Source of the DNA: an uncultured Anaerotruncus sp.
GTDB taxonomy: Bacteria; Bacillota_A; Clostridia; Oscillospirales; CAG-272
Direction of reading: 5' to 3'
Assembly: GCA_958414155.1 (NCBI GenBank)
Contig: CATYWI010000109.1
Location: forward strand, 1 to 5,533
Length of the DNA stretch: 5,533 nucleotides
A program made the translations under genes and the position numbers. Below are positions 1 to 5,037 of the stretch, piece after piece; within the stretch, counting starts at the first letter, position 1, and every line of letters begins with the position of its first letter. The notes beneath the pieces were generated by a model, which was not told the DNA's origin, ran no database searches, and was given only the letters and a program-made list of their open reading frames with translations.

Positions 1-45
1 CGTTACGGTGGGATTGAGTTTTTCTTTTTTTGCTATTCTGTACAT
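1..45 (-). CDS. N-terminal fragment of a ferredoxin-NADP+ reductase / sulfide dehydrogenase small-subunit-like flavoprotein (partial)
   Basis: Only the first 15 codons are inside the window, reading MYRIAKKEKLNPTVT and running off the left edge. A GGAG ribosome binding site lies six bases before the ATG, so the start is well supported. From memory of the family, small FAD/NAD-binding subunits annotated as sulfide/dihydroorotate dehydrogenase-like or NfnA begin with a very similar Met-Tyr-[KR]-Ile...Leu-Asn-Pro-Thr-Val stretch. Such subunits pair with an Fe-S/FAD large subunit in the cytoplasm to move electrons between NAD(P)H and ferredoxin. The start is 13 bases downstream of the stop of the Cys-rich membrane peptide gene, so it is probably co-transcribed with the feo genes, at least by read-through. 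The assignment depends on 15 residues. That there is a coding start here is more certain than its identity. Confidence 0.6.
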   Translation of the reverse strand, partial: MYRIAKKEKLNPTVT

Positions 46-58
46 TGTGATCTCCGCA

Positions 59-220
59 TTATCGTTTTTTGCTTTTTCTGCCCTGACATGATGATGAGTA
101 CGGACACCCGCCGCAGCCGGTGGAGCATCCGCCTTTTTTCTTCTTTTTTATCATGTAAACGATGACGGCGGCAAGCGCCGCGCCGATTACGGCAAGAATT
201 ATATAATCGTAAATCCCCAT
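59..220 (-). CDS. FeoB-associated Cys-rich membrane protein (53 aa)
   Basis: This small gene encodes one N-terminal membrane helix (about residues 5-24, rich in Ile, Leu, Ala and Val), then a basic stretch of five lysines (25-29), a Cys-rich motif and a basic tail. The motif is GCSTGCGGCPYSSSC, with cysteines 32, 36, 39 and 45. This is the layout of the FeoB-associated Cys-rich membrane protein family, which normally sits directly after feoB in Firmicutes. The lysines after the helix predict that the Cys-rich tail faces the cytoplasm. Its biochemical role is not firmly established; handling iron or electrons next to the FeoB channel is the usual guess. It lies 88 bases downstream of feoB on the same strand, with a large hairpin between. 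The ribosome binding site is weak (CCGGA, about 10 bases before ATG), so expression may depend on the upstream context. Confidence 0.9.
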   Translation of the reverse strand: MGIYDYIILAVIGAALAAVIVYMIKKKKKGGCSTGCGGCPYSSSCQGRKSKKR

Positions 221-240
221 TAAAAGCTGTTCCGGTAATA

Positions 241-284
241 ATAATATTATGCGGACCGTACCATGACGGTCCGCATAATATTAT
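241..284 (-). repeat. Perfect 19-bp inverted repeat between feoB and the Cys-rich peptide gene
   Basis: Arms 241-259 and 266-284 are perfectly complementary around a 6-nt loop. The loop-proximal part is GC-rich (GCGGACCGT) and the base is AT-rich (ATAATATTAT). As RNA on the minus strand it would form a very stable hairpin 24-68 bases after the feoB stop and about 20 bases before the next start codon. No proper U-tract follows on either strand, so it may be a leaky terminator, or a processing or 3'-end-stabilising element that sets feoAB expression apart from the downstream genes. Confidence 0.75.
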
Positions 285-308
285 ATCATATTTGTCCGGC
301 TATTGCAA

Positions 309-2315
309 TCAGAAAATGAAACCAAGGAGCGTGTAAATTGCAAAACTCACTATCCATGCCACGCCGCACTGCATTATAACTACGCCGACAGTGGCGATGT
401 GCGAGCCAAGCTCGCGCCGTATGGTCGCTACCGCCGCAACGCACGGGGTGTAAAGCAGCGTGAAGGCGAGAAAGCTGACGGCGGATATCGGCGTAAACAG
501 ACCGCCGAGCACCGTGCCGAGATTTGCCGTGCTTGTTCCGAGCAGGACGGTGAGCGTGCTCACCACGGCTTCCTTTGCCGTAAAGCCGGAGATGAGCGAG
601 GTCACGACCCGCCAGTCGCCGAAGCCGAGCGGGCGGAACGCCGGTGTCAGCGCCCTGCCTATTATGGCAAGCAGACTGTCCGCGCTGTCCGGAGCGACGT
701 TCAGCCGTGTGTCAAAGGTGCGCAGGAACCATATTATCACCGCCGCGGTGAATATCACGGTAAAGGCGCGTTCGAGAAAGTCCTTTGCCTTCTCCCAAAG
801 GAGCATAAGGACACTGCGCGGAGAGGGGAAGCGGTAGTTGGGAAGCTCCATTACGAACGGCACCGGCTGACCGCGGAAGACAGTGCGCTTCAGCACGAGC
901 GCAACAAGGACCGAAAGCAGAATGCCGCCGAGGTAGAGCGCCGTCATCACGAGCGCGCGATGCTCGCGGAAAAAGGCGTTGGCGAACACCGAATATATCG
1001 CTATTTTTGCCGAGCAGCTCATGTAAGGCGTCAGCAGTATCGTCATTTTGCGGTCGCGGTCGGAGGAGAGCGTGCGTGTTGCCATTATCGCGGGCACCGA
1101 GCAGCCAAAGCCGATCAGCATGGGCACAAAGCTACGCCCGGAAAGCCCCAGCCGGCGCAGCGGTTTATCCATTATAAATGCGATGCGCGCCATGTATCCG
1201 GTGTCCTCAAGTATCGAAAGAAAGAAAAACAGTGTGACGATTATCGGCAGAAAACTGAGAACACTTCCGACGCCTGCAAAAACGCCGTCTATCACAAGGC
1301 TGTATACCACATCGTTTATCCCGTAGGCTGTCAGCGCACGGCCCACCAGCCCGGTAAGCGCGTCGATGCCGGATGAGAGCAGATCGGAGAGATTTTGCCC
1401 TATCACGTCAAACGTCAGCCAGAACACGAGAAGCATTATGCCGATAAATACCGGAATGGCGGTGTATTTGCCGGTGAGGATACGGTCGAGCGCCACGCTG
1501 CGGCGATGCTCGCGGCTCTCGCTGCATTTTACGACCGACGCGGCAACGACCTGTTCGATAAATGTGTAGCGCATATCGGCAAGAGAGGCGTTGCGGTCAA
1601 GACCATTCTCGGTCTCCATCTCCACTACCGAATGCTCTATCATTTCAAGCTCGTTGCGGTCAAGTTCAAGCCGGCGTTCCATGTCGGGATCGCCCTCTAT
1701 GAGCTTTGTCGCGCAAAAGCGCGGGGATATACCCGCCGCCCTTGCGTGGTCCTCTATCACGTGCGCCGTTGCATGGATGCAGCGGTGTACGGGACCGTCG
1801 CTGCAGAAATCGTAGACTGCGGGCAGGCGGCGCGCCTTGGCGGTCTCGACCATGCGGTCGGCAAGCTCGGATACGCCCTCGCCCTTTGCGGCGCTTATCG
1901 GCACCACGGGAACGCCGAGCAGCCGGCTTATTTTCTGAATATCCACCGAGCCGCCGCCGGCGCGCACCTCATCCATCATGTTCAGCGCGATCACGGTGGG
2001 GATGCGCAGCTCAAGAAGCTGCAGTGTCAGGTAAAGGTTGCGCTCTATGTTCGTGGCGTCGATTATGTTTATTATTCCGTCCGGCTTGCCGTCGATTATA
2101 AAATCGCGCGTTACTATTTCTTCCTGCGTGTACGGGCGGAGCGAATATATTCCCGGCAGATCGACCACCGTGCATCCGCGATGACCGCGTATCTCACCCG
2201 ATTTACGGTCCACCGTCACCCCGGGAAAATTCCCGACGTGCTGATTTGAACCGGTGAGCGCGTTGAAAAGCGTGGTCTTGCCGCAGTTCTGGTTCCCTGC
2301 AAGTGCAAATGTCAT
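309..2315 (-). CDS. feoB: Ferrous iron transport protein B (FeoB)
   Basis: This 668-residue inner-membrane Fe(II) transporter has an N-terminal cytoplasmic G domain. G1 is GNQNCGKTT (7-15). The switch I threonine is Thr34 in GNFPGVTV, G3 is DLPG (52-55), G4 is NMMD (112-115), and G5 is SAAKG (141-145). A helical linker, roughly 160-280, follows and ends in LDRILTGKY. The rest is polytopic membrane protein, with the two conserved gate regions PMLIGFGCSVPA (Cys405) and PYMSCSAKIAIY (Cys434). All key GTPase residues and both gate cysteines are present, so the gene looks intact. At 668 residues it is shorter than the E. coli protein (773) and lacks a long C-terminal Cys-rich extension; that role may be filled by the separate small peptide downstream. 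The start overlaps the feoA stop in ATGA, with GGAGG upstream, which indicates translational coupling. Confidence 0.98.
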   Translation of the reverse strand: MTFALAGNQNCGKTTLFNALTGSNQHVGNFPGVTVDRKSGEIRGHRGCTVVDLPGIYSLRPYTQEEIVTRDFIIDGKPDGIINIIDATNIERNLYLTLQLLELRIPTVIALNMMDEVRAGGGSVDIQKISRLLGVPVVPISAAKGEGVSELADRMVETAKARRLPAVYDFCSDGPVHRCIHATAHVIEDHARAAGISPRFCATKLIEGDPDMERRLELDRNELEMIEHSVVEMETENGLDRNASLADMRYTFIEQVVAASVVKCSESREHRRSVALDRILTGKYTAIPVFIGIMLLVFWLTFDVIGQNLSDLLSSGIDALTGLVGRALTAYGINDVVYSLVIDGVFAGVGSVLSFLPIIVTLFFFLSILEDTGYMARIAFIMDKPLRRLGLSGRSFVPMLIGFGCSVPAIMATRTLSSDRDRKMTILLTPYMSCSAKIAIYSVFANAFFREHRALVMTALYLGGILLSVLVALVLKRTVFRGQPVPFVMELPNYRFPSPRSVLMLLWEKAKDFLERAFTVIFTAAVIIWFLRTFDTRLNVAPDSADSLLAIIGRALTPAFRPLGFGDWRVVTSLISGFTAKEAVVSTLTVLLGTSTANLGTVLGGLFTPISAVSFLAFTLLYTPCVAAVATIRRELGSHIATVGVVIMQCGVAWIVSFAIYTLLGFIF

Positions 2316-2545
2316 CGGAGGGTGTCCTCCCCGACTTCTATCCTTGCCGCGTCCTCGCGCCGCAGTGTCAGCACGTATCCGCGTACCATTATTTCCTTCG
2401 GGTCGCCCATCGGGGCTACCTTGATGAGGCTTACGCGCGTGCGAGGAATCAGCCCCATGTCGAGCAGGCGCAGGCGCAGGGCGCCATCCCCGCCGGTGGC
2501 GGTTATAACAGCGCTCTCTCCGACCTTAAGATCGTCCAGTGTCAT
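2312..2545 (-). CDS. feoA: Ferrous iron transport protein A (FeoA)
   Basis: This 77-residue cytoplasmic protein has the SH3-like FeoA fold. It shows the characteristic opening LDDLKVGESAVI, the central RLRLLDMGLIPRTRV motif (about residues 24-38), and a closing LRREDAARIEV strand region. FeoA is a small partner thought to assist the FeoB complex in Fe(II) uptake. The start is set by AAAGGA, which lies 7 bases upstream of the ATG. It is the first gene of the operon, with a leader of about 50 nt from the predicted transcription start. Its last codons overlap feoB by four bases (ATGA). It is a single FeoA domain, not the tandem or fused form seen in some clostridia. Confidence 0.97.
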   Translation of the reverse strand: MTLDDLKVGESAVITATGGDGALRLRLLDMGLIPRTRVSLIKVAPMGDPKEIMVRGYVLTLRREDAARIEVGEDTLR

Positions 2546-2576
2546 ATTTTTGTCCTTTCATGCTGCCGGAATCAAA

Positions 2577-2596
2577 AAGTTAGTTCAGACTAACTT
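2577..2596 (-). promoter_or_regulatory. Palindromic operator at the feo transcription start (putative DtxR/IdeR-type iron box)
   Basis: Arms AAGTTAGT and ACTAACTT are perfect 8-bp inverted repeats around a 4-bp centre (CTGA on the minus strand). The element begins 8 bp downstream of the feo -10 box, so it covers about +1 to +20, where a bound repressor would block initiation. Its TTAG...CTAA half-sites resemble the core of DtxR/IdeR iron boxes. A DtxR-family gene lies 1.3 kb away. Operator status and the cognate regulator are inferred. Confidence 0.78.
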
Positions 2597-2604
2597 GCGC
2601 GTAT

Positions 2605-2633
2605 ATTATATCATACGCGGACGAATGTGTCAA
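2605..2633 (-). promoter_or_regulatory. Sigma-A promoter of the feo operon
   Basis: On the minus strand TTGACA (2628-2633) is followed by a 17-bp spacer and TATAAT (2605-2610). The spacer ends in TGA, which gives an extended -10. All twelve hexamer bases match consensus, so the promoter should be very strong when not repressed, as expected for a gene set controlled by a tight repressor at the overlapping operator. Confidence 0.9.
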
Positions 2634-2644
2634 TTATGAGGGCG

Positions 2645-2741
2645 AAAAAAATCGAAAAAAGCAAAAAAAATCGCAAAACAAGTGCCGTACACAAAAAAAC
2701 TATCATTTCCTTCAAAAAAGGTATTGCAAAATCGGCAAAAA
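2645..2741 (+). other. Phased A-tracts in the feoA-efp divergent spacer
   Basis: Runs of 4-8 adenines on the plus strand are centred near 2648, 2657, 2666, 2676, 2696, 2716, 2729 and 2739. Most steps are about 9-10 bp or twice that, close to one helical turn. Such phasing is expected to bend DNA, and the A-tracts just upstream of the efp -35 box could also act as an UP-like element. No gene is seen here. Confidence 0.5.
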
Positions 2742-2752
2742 TATTATACAAT
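2724..2752 (+). promoter_or_regulatory. Predicted efp promoter
   Basis: TTGCAA (2724-2729), a 17-bp spacer and TACAAT (2747-2752) form a plausible sigma-A promoter. It would start transcription near 2759 and give a leader of about 45 nt. There is no TGn extension, and TATACA two bases earlier is an alternative -10. The feo promoter diverges about 90 bp away. Confidence 0.6.
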
Positions 2753-2767
2753 ATAGTGTAATTATGT

Positions 2768-2781
2768 GCCGCCCCGGCGGC
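2768..2781 (+). repeat. GC-rich palindrome in the efp leader
   Basis: GCCGCC and GGCGGC face each other around CC, inside an otherwise AT-rich leader, ending 9 bases before the GGAGGT ribosome binding site of efp. In RNA the innermost pairs must open to make a loop, leaving about a 4-bp all-GC stem with a CCCCGG loop. It may stabilise the 5' end of the mRNA; no function is shown by sequence alone. Confidence 0.4.
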
Positions 2782-2804
2782 TGATACTACGGAGGTATTA
2801 TTTA

Positions 2805-3362
2805 ATGGTAATCGCTGGTGATTTTAAGAACGGCATCACCTTTGAGATGGACGGCAGCGTCTATCAGGTAATTGAATTTCAGCATGTAAAGCCCGGCAAG
2901 GGCGCGGCATTCGTCCGTACCAAGCTGAAGAACGTTATCACAGGCGGCGTGGTCGAAAAGACTTTCAGCCCCACAGATAAGTTCGACAGCGCTTATATCG
3001 AGAGAAAGGACATGCAGTATTCCTACAACGACGGCGATCTGTACTACTTCATGGATCAGGAGACCTACGACACCACGCCGCTCAACAAATCCTCTCTCCC
3101 CGATTCCTTCAAATTCGTGAAGGAAGAAATGATGTGCAAGCTCGTCTCCTACAAGGGCAAGGTATTCAACGTTGAGCCGCCCACATTCGTAGAGCTTGAG
3201 GTTACCGACACCGATCCCGGTTTTGCCGGCAACACCGCAACCAACACTCTCAAGCCCGCAACTCTTGAGACCGGCGCCGAGATAAAGGTACCGCTCTTCA
3301 TCAACCGCGGCGACGTTATCAAGATCGATACCCGCACAGGCGAGTATCTCTCACGTGCCTGA
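2805..3362 (+). CDS. efp: Translation elongation factor P
   Basis: This 185-residue, full-length EF-P is a cytoplasmic, tRNA-shaped factor that binds between the ribosomal P and E sites and relieves stalling at polyproline. It opens with [20 protein letters not shown], the KOW-like domain I. Its exposed loop VKPGKGAAF carries Lys32 at the position of the post-translationally modified lysine (Lys32 in Bacillus subtilis, Lys34 in E. coli). OB-type domains II and III follow. Domain III holds the signature-like [17 protein letters not shown] end and the [18 protein letters not shown] segment. The start is fixed by GGAGGT 8 bases upstream; a longer reading from a GTG at 2766 has no ribosome site and adds 13 residues foreign to the family. 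No modification enzyme gene is in the window. The next gene starts 46 bases after the stop. Confidence 0.98.
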   Translation: MVIAGDFKNGITFEMDGSVYQVIEFQHVKPGKGAAFVRTKLKNVITGGVVEKTFSPTDKFDSAYIERKDMQYSYNDGDLYYFMDQETYDTTPLNKSSLPDSFKFVKEEMMCKLVSYKGKVFNVEPPTFVELEVTDTDPGFAGNTATNTLKPATLETGAEIKVPLFINRGDVIKIDTRTGEYLSRA

Positions 3363-3408
3363 TCCGGAAACGGATAAAATAAAAATACCGAAAGGGAAGG
3401 TAATCAGA

Positions 3409-3774
3409 ATGAAGCTCAGCGAAAAAGCCGCATATCTCAAAGGACTGGCTGAAGGCCTTAACATCGACAAGACCACCGCGGAGGGCAAGCTCCTTACCGC
3501 AATGCTCGAGCTGCTCGGCGACATCACCGACGCAGTGGGCGAGATCGACGAGGATCTTGAATACCTCAACGACTATGTTGAGGAGCTTGACGAGGATCTC
3601 GGCTCGGTTGAGAGCGCTGTTTACGGTGAAGACGACTGTGACTGCGACTGCTGCCACGACGAGGACGACGAGGATTGGGACGAAGACTGCGACTTCAACT
3701 GCGACGAATGCGATCATCCGTGCTTTGACGAGGATGAGGAAGCCGGCGAGTCCGAAGAAAAGGAAGAAAACTGA
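3409..3774 (+). CDS. CD1247-type coiled-coil protein with acidic Cys-rich tail (121 aa)
   Basis: The N-terminus, MKLSEKAAYLKGLAEGLNID, followed by EGKLL and an acidic heptad-like helix (about residues 24-70), matches my recollection of the clostridial family annotated 'CD1247 N-terminal domain-containing protein'. Its function is unknown and it often lies next to efp. From residue 73 on, the protein is almost entirely Asp and Glu with eight cysteines (77, 79, 81, 82, 94, 98, 101, 105) and two histidines (83, 103). The last cluster, CDFNCDECDHPC, looks able to bind a metal. Relatives usually end in more regular CxxC zinc-ribbon pairs, so this tail appears compacted or diverged. The start at 3409 is chosen for AAAGGGAAGG 8 bases upstream. 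A GTG at 3355 would add 18 residues and overlap efp but lacks a ribosome site. It is probably co-transcribed with efp. Confidence 0.82.
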   Translation: MKLSEKAAYLKGLAEGLNIDKTTAEGKLLTAMLELLGDITDAVGEIDEDLEYLNDYVEELDEDLGSVESAVYGEDDCDCDCCHDEDDEDWDEDCDFNCDECDHPCFDEDEEAGESEEKEEN

Positions 3775-3799
3775 ACCTTTCAGCATTATAAAAATATGA

Positions 3800-3836
3800 T
3801 ATGTCCGCGGCGCAAATGTGCCGCGGACATAATTTT
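3800..3836 (+). terminator. Hairpin terminator after the efp operon
   Basis: Arms 3800-3811 and 3820-3831 (TATGTCCGCGGC and its complement) pair perfectly over 12 bp. A further G-U and a C-G pair are possible inside, leaving an AAAT tetraloop. The plus-strand tail is AATTTTAT. On the minus strand ATTTTT follows after a few bases, so it may act in both directions. It separates the efp pair from the regulator gene, whose -35 box begins at 3840. Confidence 0.8.
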
Positions 3837-3839
3837 ATG

Positions 3840-3868
3840 TTGATTTTCACTGAAATGTGTGATATAAT
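3840..3868 (+). promoter_or_regulatory. Promoter of the DtxR-family regulator gene
   Basis: TTGATT (3840-3845), a 17-bp spacer ending in TGA, and TATAAT (3863-3868) make a good extended -10 sigma-A promoter. It starts transcription near 3875, about 28 nt before the ATG. No copy of the feo palindrome is visible here, so there is no sequence sign of autoregulation. Confidence 0.8.
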
Positions 3869-3902
3869 TCAATACAATATATAAAAGAAAGAAGCGCACG
3901 AT

Positions 3903-4277
3903 ATGGATAAGCTCGTAAAGATCCAGGAATCGGGGGAGATGTACCTTGAGACCATTCTCATACTGACACAGAAAAAAGGAAGCGTCCGTTCGCTCGACGT
4001 TGCCGAATACATGGGCTTCTCCAAGCCCAGCGTCAGCCGCGCCGTGGGCATTCTGCGCCGTGACGGATATCTTGAAATGAACCCAGACGGGCACCTCACG
4101 CTCACGCCCTCCGGTCACGAGATCGCGGCGGCGATCTATGAGCGGCACACGGTGATATCCGGATTTCTTGTAAAGCTCGGCGTTGATGAAAAAACTGCTG
4201 CCGCCGACGCCTGCAAAATGGAGCACGACATCAGCGACAGCACGCTTGATGCTATAAAAAGATTTATGGCGAACTGA
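3903..4277 (+). CDS. DtxR/MntR-family metal-dependent transcriptional regulator (124 aa)
   Basis: This is a short, two-domain metalloregulator without the SH3-like third domain of DtxR. A winged helix-turn-helix occupies about residues 8-72, with recognition helix SKPSVSRAVGILRRDGYL (40-57) and wing DGHLTLTPSG. A helical metal-binding and dimerisation domain (73-124) follows. By eye alignment, Met13 and Cys104-x-x-Glu107-His108 correspond to DtxR Met10, Cys102, Glu105 and His106. These are iron-type ligands in place of MntR's Asp8 and Glu99. Glu16 and His82 match MntR Glu11 and His77. DtxR ancillary-site residues Glu83 and His98 are replaced by Ser86 and Ala100. The likely role is a cytoplasmic Fe(II)-activated repressor; the palindrome before feoA is the obvious candidate target. 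The ribosome binding site is only moderate (AAGAAAG), suggesting modest expression. Manganese specificity is the main alternative. Confidence 0.92.
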   Translation: MDKLVKIQESGEMYLETILILTQKKGSVRSLDVAEYMGFSKPSVSRAVGILRRDGYLEMNPDGHLTLTPSGHEIAAAIYERHTVISGFLVKLGVDEKTAAADACKMEHDISDSTLDAIKRFMAN

Positions 4278-4288
4278 CTTTGGTCAGT
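4273..4288. repeat. Small inverted repeat spanning both convergent stop codons
   Basis: ACTGAC and GTCAGT pair around TTTG. The regulator's TGA (4275-4277) and the flavin reductase's TGA (4284-4286 on the minus strand) both lie in the arms, and the two genes are only 6 bp apart. With a 6-bp stem and no T-tract it is at best a weak bidirectional terminator. Confidence 0.35.
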
Positions 4289-4805
4289 CGGCACGGACGA
4301 GGCATTTTACGATCTCGCCCACAAAAACGCGGTGAAAATCGCGCTTGGGATAGCATGCGCCGATTATGGAATCATCGGTAAAGCATTCCGGCTTTATGTC
4401 GTCCGCGTACATTTTGCGGCATATCAGCACTGTTTGGGCGCTGTCGAGATAAGGCACGCGCACGTCGCCGACCCCGGTATAGGCATATTCCATACCGCAC
4501 GCCGCCGCTTTGTCGCCGTCTCTGCCGCTGTTTGCGCCGAAATACGCAAGCTCGCTGTGCCGCTCGCCGCCGAAGAAGGAGAGCGACCAGTGCTCTGCGC
4601 CGTCAACGAGCGGAAAGGTGTATCTCTGCGGGCGTATAAAGCATATCGCGGCAGGCTTTTGCCACAGCTCGCCGATAAAGCCCCAGCTTGCCGTCATTGC
4701 GTTGACGATCCCGCCGTGCTCCGCGCCGATGAGCATCCATTCCTTGCCTATCGCGCGGCTGGCGTGTATGTCAAGCTCGTAAGGGGAAATTTCTCTGTAA
4801 TTCAT
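4284..4805 (-). CDS. Flavin reductase-like, FMN-binding split-barrel protein (173 aa)
   Basis: This is a single-domain cytoplasmic protein of about the usual length for the flavin reductase-like family. The family's flavin-binding core is recognisable. NAMTASWGFIGELW lies at residues 35-48, and IRPQRYTFPLV with the RPxRYT motif follows at 57-67. A FSLSF-like strand, here WSLSFFGG, comes next. The C-terminal HRVFVGEIVKCLV strand closes the barrel. Members bind FMN and pass electrons from NAD(P)H or another donor to flavin, iron or an oxygenase partner; this subgroup's substrate is unknown. GGAGGT 6 bases before the ATG fixes the start. The gene converges on the metal regulator. A role in reducing ferric iron or free flavin would fit the surrounding iron genes, but that is inference from position only. 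Confidence 0.88.
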   Translation of the reverse strand: MNYREISPYELDIHASRAIGKEWMLIGAEHGGIVNAMTASWGFIGELWQKPAAICFIRPQRYTFPLVDGAEHWSLSFFGGERHSELAYFGANSGRDGDKAAACGMEYAYTGVGDVRVPYLDSAQTVLICRKMYADDIKPECFTDDSIIGACYPKRDFHRVFVGEIVKCLVRAD

Positions 4806-4840
4806 TTGAGACCTCCGGAAAAGTAGTTTTACTATATTAT

Positions 4841-4849
4841 ATTATACCA
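4841..4849 (-). promoter_or_regulatory. Candidate extended -10 box of the flavin reductase gene
   Basis: On the minus strand TGG-TATAAT lies about 35 bp before the start codon. A second, overlapping TATAAT starts five bases later. No credible -35 hexamer is seen at 16-18 bp, so recognition would depend on the extended -10. The AT-rich surroundings make the exact start uncertain. Confidence 0.5.
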
Positions 4850-4922
4850 TATTCCCCGAAGCTTTTTTTGATGCCGGGTAAAGTTTTTTTCTGATTTTTA
4901 TTTTGCGCGGGGAACGGAACTC

Positions 4923-4968
4923 AAAAATAAAACGCCCGGATGCACGTGGCGGCAACGGCATCCGGACG
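4923..4968 (-). terminator. Minus-strand terminator-like hairpin in the divergent spacer (distal)
   Basis: Arms 4933-4943 and 4958-4968 pair over 11 bp on the minus strand, counting one U-G wobble that is a C-A mismatch on the plus strand. A further 3-bp inner stem is possible. The minus-strand tail is TTTTATTTTT (4932-4923), a good U-tract. Both points favour minus-strand function, yet no minus-strand gene is seen upstream of it in the window. Confidence 0.7.
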
Positions 4969-4991
4969 GTCCTGCCGACAATAGTTGGCTT

Positions 4992-5037
4992 CAATAAAAT
5001 AAAATTCCCCGCAGCCATTGCAAAGAATGCCGCGGGG
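4992..5037 (-). terminator. Minus-strand terminator-like hairpin overlapping the hydrolase promoter (proximal)
   Basis: CCCCGC (5007-5012) pairs with GCGGGG (5032-5037). The stem continues as a U-G wobble (minus strand), two GC pairs, a one-base bulge and three AT pairs closing a 6-nt loop. The minus-strand tail AATTTTATTTTATTG is U-rich. On the plus strand the same repeat covers the -35 box of the hydrolase promoter, so it might instead be a protein-binding site. Confidence 0.6.

Noticed and set aside
303..1376. Long plus-strand open frame (357 codons) antisense to feoB, with others at 460-837 and 1395-2249
   Set aside because: They lie entirely opposite a clearly intact feoB, have low-complexity Arg/His/Ala-rich translations and no family features. 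They are codon-bias shadows.
2764..2784. Possible six-residue leader peptide (MCRPGG) before efp, considered as a translation-stalling sensor
   Set aside because: It has no ribosome site, begins only a few bases after the predicted transcription start, and contains a single proline. It is probably chance.
2766..2804. N-terminal extension of EF-P from a GTG start
   Set aside because: It has no ribosome binding site, adds residues foreign to EF-P, and the GGAGGT at 2791-2796 serves the ATG at 2805.
3319..3786. Minus-strand open frame of 155 codons opposite the CD1247-type gene
   Set aside because: Its Val-rich translation is the mirror of Asp/Glu codons in the real gene. It has no independent support.
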